A stretch of 7,495 nucleotides of DNA. Origin: Acidimicrobiaceae bacterium (GTDB lineage: Bacteria > Actinomycetota > Acidimicrobiia > Acidimicrobiales > RAAP-2). The notes under the pieces were generated by a model. It worked only from the letters and a program-made list of their open reading frames with translations. It did not search any database and was not told where the DNA came from. A program made the position numbers and the translations under genes. The first letter of the stretch is position 1; the number at the start of each line of letters is the position of its first letter. Where the stretch lies: contig PKZN01000046.1 of the NCBI GenBank assembly GCA_003133075.1, positions 1,736 through 9,230 on the forward strand, read 5' to 3'. Below are positions 6,458-7,495 of the stretch, piece after piece.

Positions 6458-7495
6458 TTGCCCTCCTCCCCCTCAGCGGCGACTCGACGCGCCCTTCTTC
6501 TGGTCGCTCGTTCTTCGTTGGCTCTGACCCTCGGACTTGGCGCGCTCGCCATCTTCTCGAGCAGCGCGAATGCCACGGGCGTCATCCCGACGCTCACTGG
6601 TGCCGCTAACTTCTCCAACACCAGCGCGACACTTTACGGTGTGGTGAGTCCCGGTGGCGTGTCGACCACGATCGCGTTTTGTTACTCGACATCCGTCATC
6701 ACCATCACTGGCGGGAACTGCACGGTGCCGTCCGGCACGATTAGTTACGCCTCGGCTAACCAGAGCCCTACCGCGAGTTCGTCGAACGTGACGGCGACCG
6801 CCGCAATCTCCGGCCTCACTGCGGCGACGAAGTATTACTACGCAATCGGCGCATCCCAGAGCGTGGGTGTGACGAACTGGACGGCCGCCAAGAACTTCAC
6901 CACGATCACGGGCGGGGCATTTATCTGCACCCCAAATCTCTACCAAGTCAATAACGACTACACCTGGGAGTTCAGCCCCACCACCAACTCCTTCCTCAAG
7001 CTCAACTCGATCGCCCAGACCACCGGCTTGAACGCGCTCGGCTACGACGCGGAGAACAACTATCTCTACGCGATGGGTTCATCGGGTGGTGACCTCTTCC
7101 AGATCGGTGTGGACGGAGCTGAAAACAATCTCGGTGTTCCTTCACTCGCCCCCCAAACCACTGGCGCTGACTTCATTCCCGACACGAACTTCCTACTCAC
7201 GGCGTCGAGCGCGGGTGGCTTTGACCTGACCGACGTCGCGAGCCCCGCCCTCACGACCGTGTCAATGGGTTCGACGGGTTCGACGTTCGCGGCGAACGAC
7301 ATCACGTGGACCGTGAACTCCTCGGACACCGACTACGTCGGCTACGGGCTCAAGGGCACGGGCACCAACACCGCCACCCTCTACATCGTGACGCTGCCGG
7401 TGGCGGACATCCCCGCGTCGAGCGCGAACTGGAGTGCCATACCGGCCAACCCCCTGGCGGTAACGGCGGACACCGGGATCTCACTCTCGGGCGGC
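6458..7495 (+). CDS. Secreted protein with fibronectin-III-like and beta-propeller-like domains, 3'-incomplete
   Basis: The frame is open from a TGA at 6449-6451 to the right edge, giving 346 codons without a stop. From the TTG at 6458 the protein has a clear signal peptide: arginines at 10, 11 and 18, a hydrophobic core at 21-33, and ANA at 37-39 before the cleavage point. Residues 41-149 read as a fibronectin-III-like domain (GVVSPGG, ISGLTAATKYYYAIGA, W then KNFTT). From about 153 the sequence (CTPNLYQVNN, LNALGYDAENNYLYAMG, GGDLFQIGVDG, TGADFIPDTNFLLTAS) matches the repeating strands of a DUF6923-like beta-propeller, as in actinobacterial surface proteins. It probably acts outside the cell in adhesion or wall association (inference). 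AGGAAATGAG at 6443-6452 is a modest ribosome-binding site. The ATG at 6448 is in another frame that stops after about 50 codons. A one-base error in the CCCCC run at 6468-6472 would link that ATG to this frame, so the start is uncertain. Confidence 0.8.
   Translation, partial: MPSSPSAATRRALLLVARSSLALTLGLGALAIFSSSANATGVIPTLTGAANFSNTSATLYGVVSPGGVSTTIAFCYSTSVITITGGNCTVPSGTISYASANQSPTASSSNVTATAAISGLTAATKYYYAIGASQSVGVTNWTAAKNFTTITGGAFICTPNLYQVNNDYTWEFSPTTNSFLKLNSIAQTTGLNALGYDAENNYLYAMGSSGGDLFQIGVDGAENNLGVPSLAPQTTGADFIPDTNFLLTASSAGGFDLTDVASPALTTVSMGSTGSTFAANDITWTVNSSDTDYVGYGLKGTGTNTATLYIVTLPVADIPASSANWSAIPANPLAVTADTGISLSGG

Noticed and set aside
6473..6946. 157-codon minus-strand open frame near the right end
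   Set aside because: It is antisense to the frame with a signal peptide and fibronectin-III-like domain, and its translation is Arg/Gly-rich with no recognisable features.

Overview
The window looks like a chromosomal segment of a high-GC actinobacterium. The evidence is GC-rich coding with G/C-rich third positions, an F420-type luciferase-like oxidoreductase, a hexameric-type glutamate dehydrogenase, and long secreted Ser/Thr/Ala/Gly-rich proteins with weak or absent Shine-Dalgarno sites. Within the phylum, an acidimicrobial lineage (class Acidimicrobiia) is my guess. That is based on the style of the secreted proteins and no marker gene here proves it. I see no rRNA, tRNA, CRISPR array, transposase or insertion sequence.

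Left part (1-3034), housekeeping. An RDD-family membrane protein enters from the left edge and stops at 567. It converges on a minus-strand glutamate dehydrogenase (569-1843), with one base between the two stop codons. A 144-bp divergent promoter region (1844-1987) separates the dehydrogenase from a plus-strand LLM-class, probably F420-dependent, oxidoreductase (1988-3034). The dehydrogenase keeps the three substrate/catalytic lysines and the catalytic aspartate at the same mutual spacing as the classical clostridial enzyme.

Right part (3035-7495), secreted proteins. The gene at 3223-6078 encodes a 951-residue exported protein. It has a signal peptide, a small beta domain with the only two cysteines, a DUF11-like beta-sandwich, a long Ala-rich helical region with a Gly/Ala segment, and a C-terminal third that resembles the ExoY/CyaA/edema-factor nucleotidyl cyclase fold (Anthrax_toxA type). 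The resemblance rests on ordered motifs: R590-x3-P-x-S-T, K604 and K611, D794-x-D796, then an ELEFRN helix followed by N-H834-G. The part of the active-site loop after the histidine is not canonical, so activity is uncertain. After a 379-bp spacer containing an AT-rich island, a second secreted protein begins at a probable TTG (6458) and runs off the right edge. It has a signal peptide, a fibronectin-III-like domain and a beta-propeller-like region.

How the parts relate: the left genes are ordinary metabolism and show no operon link to the right genes. The two right-hand genes share orientation and an exported destination but probably have separate promoters. The item most worth following up is the cyclase-like C-terminus of the 951-residue protein.
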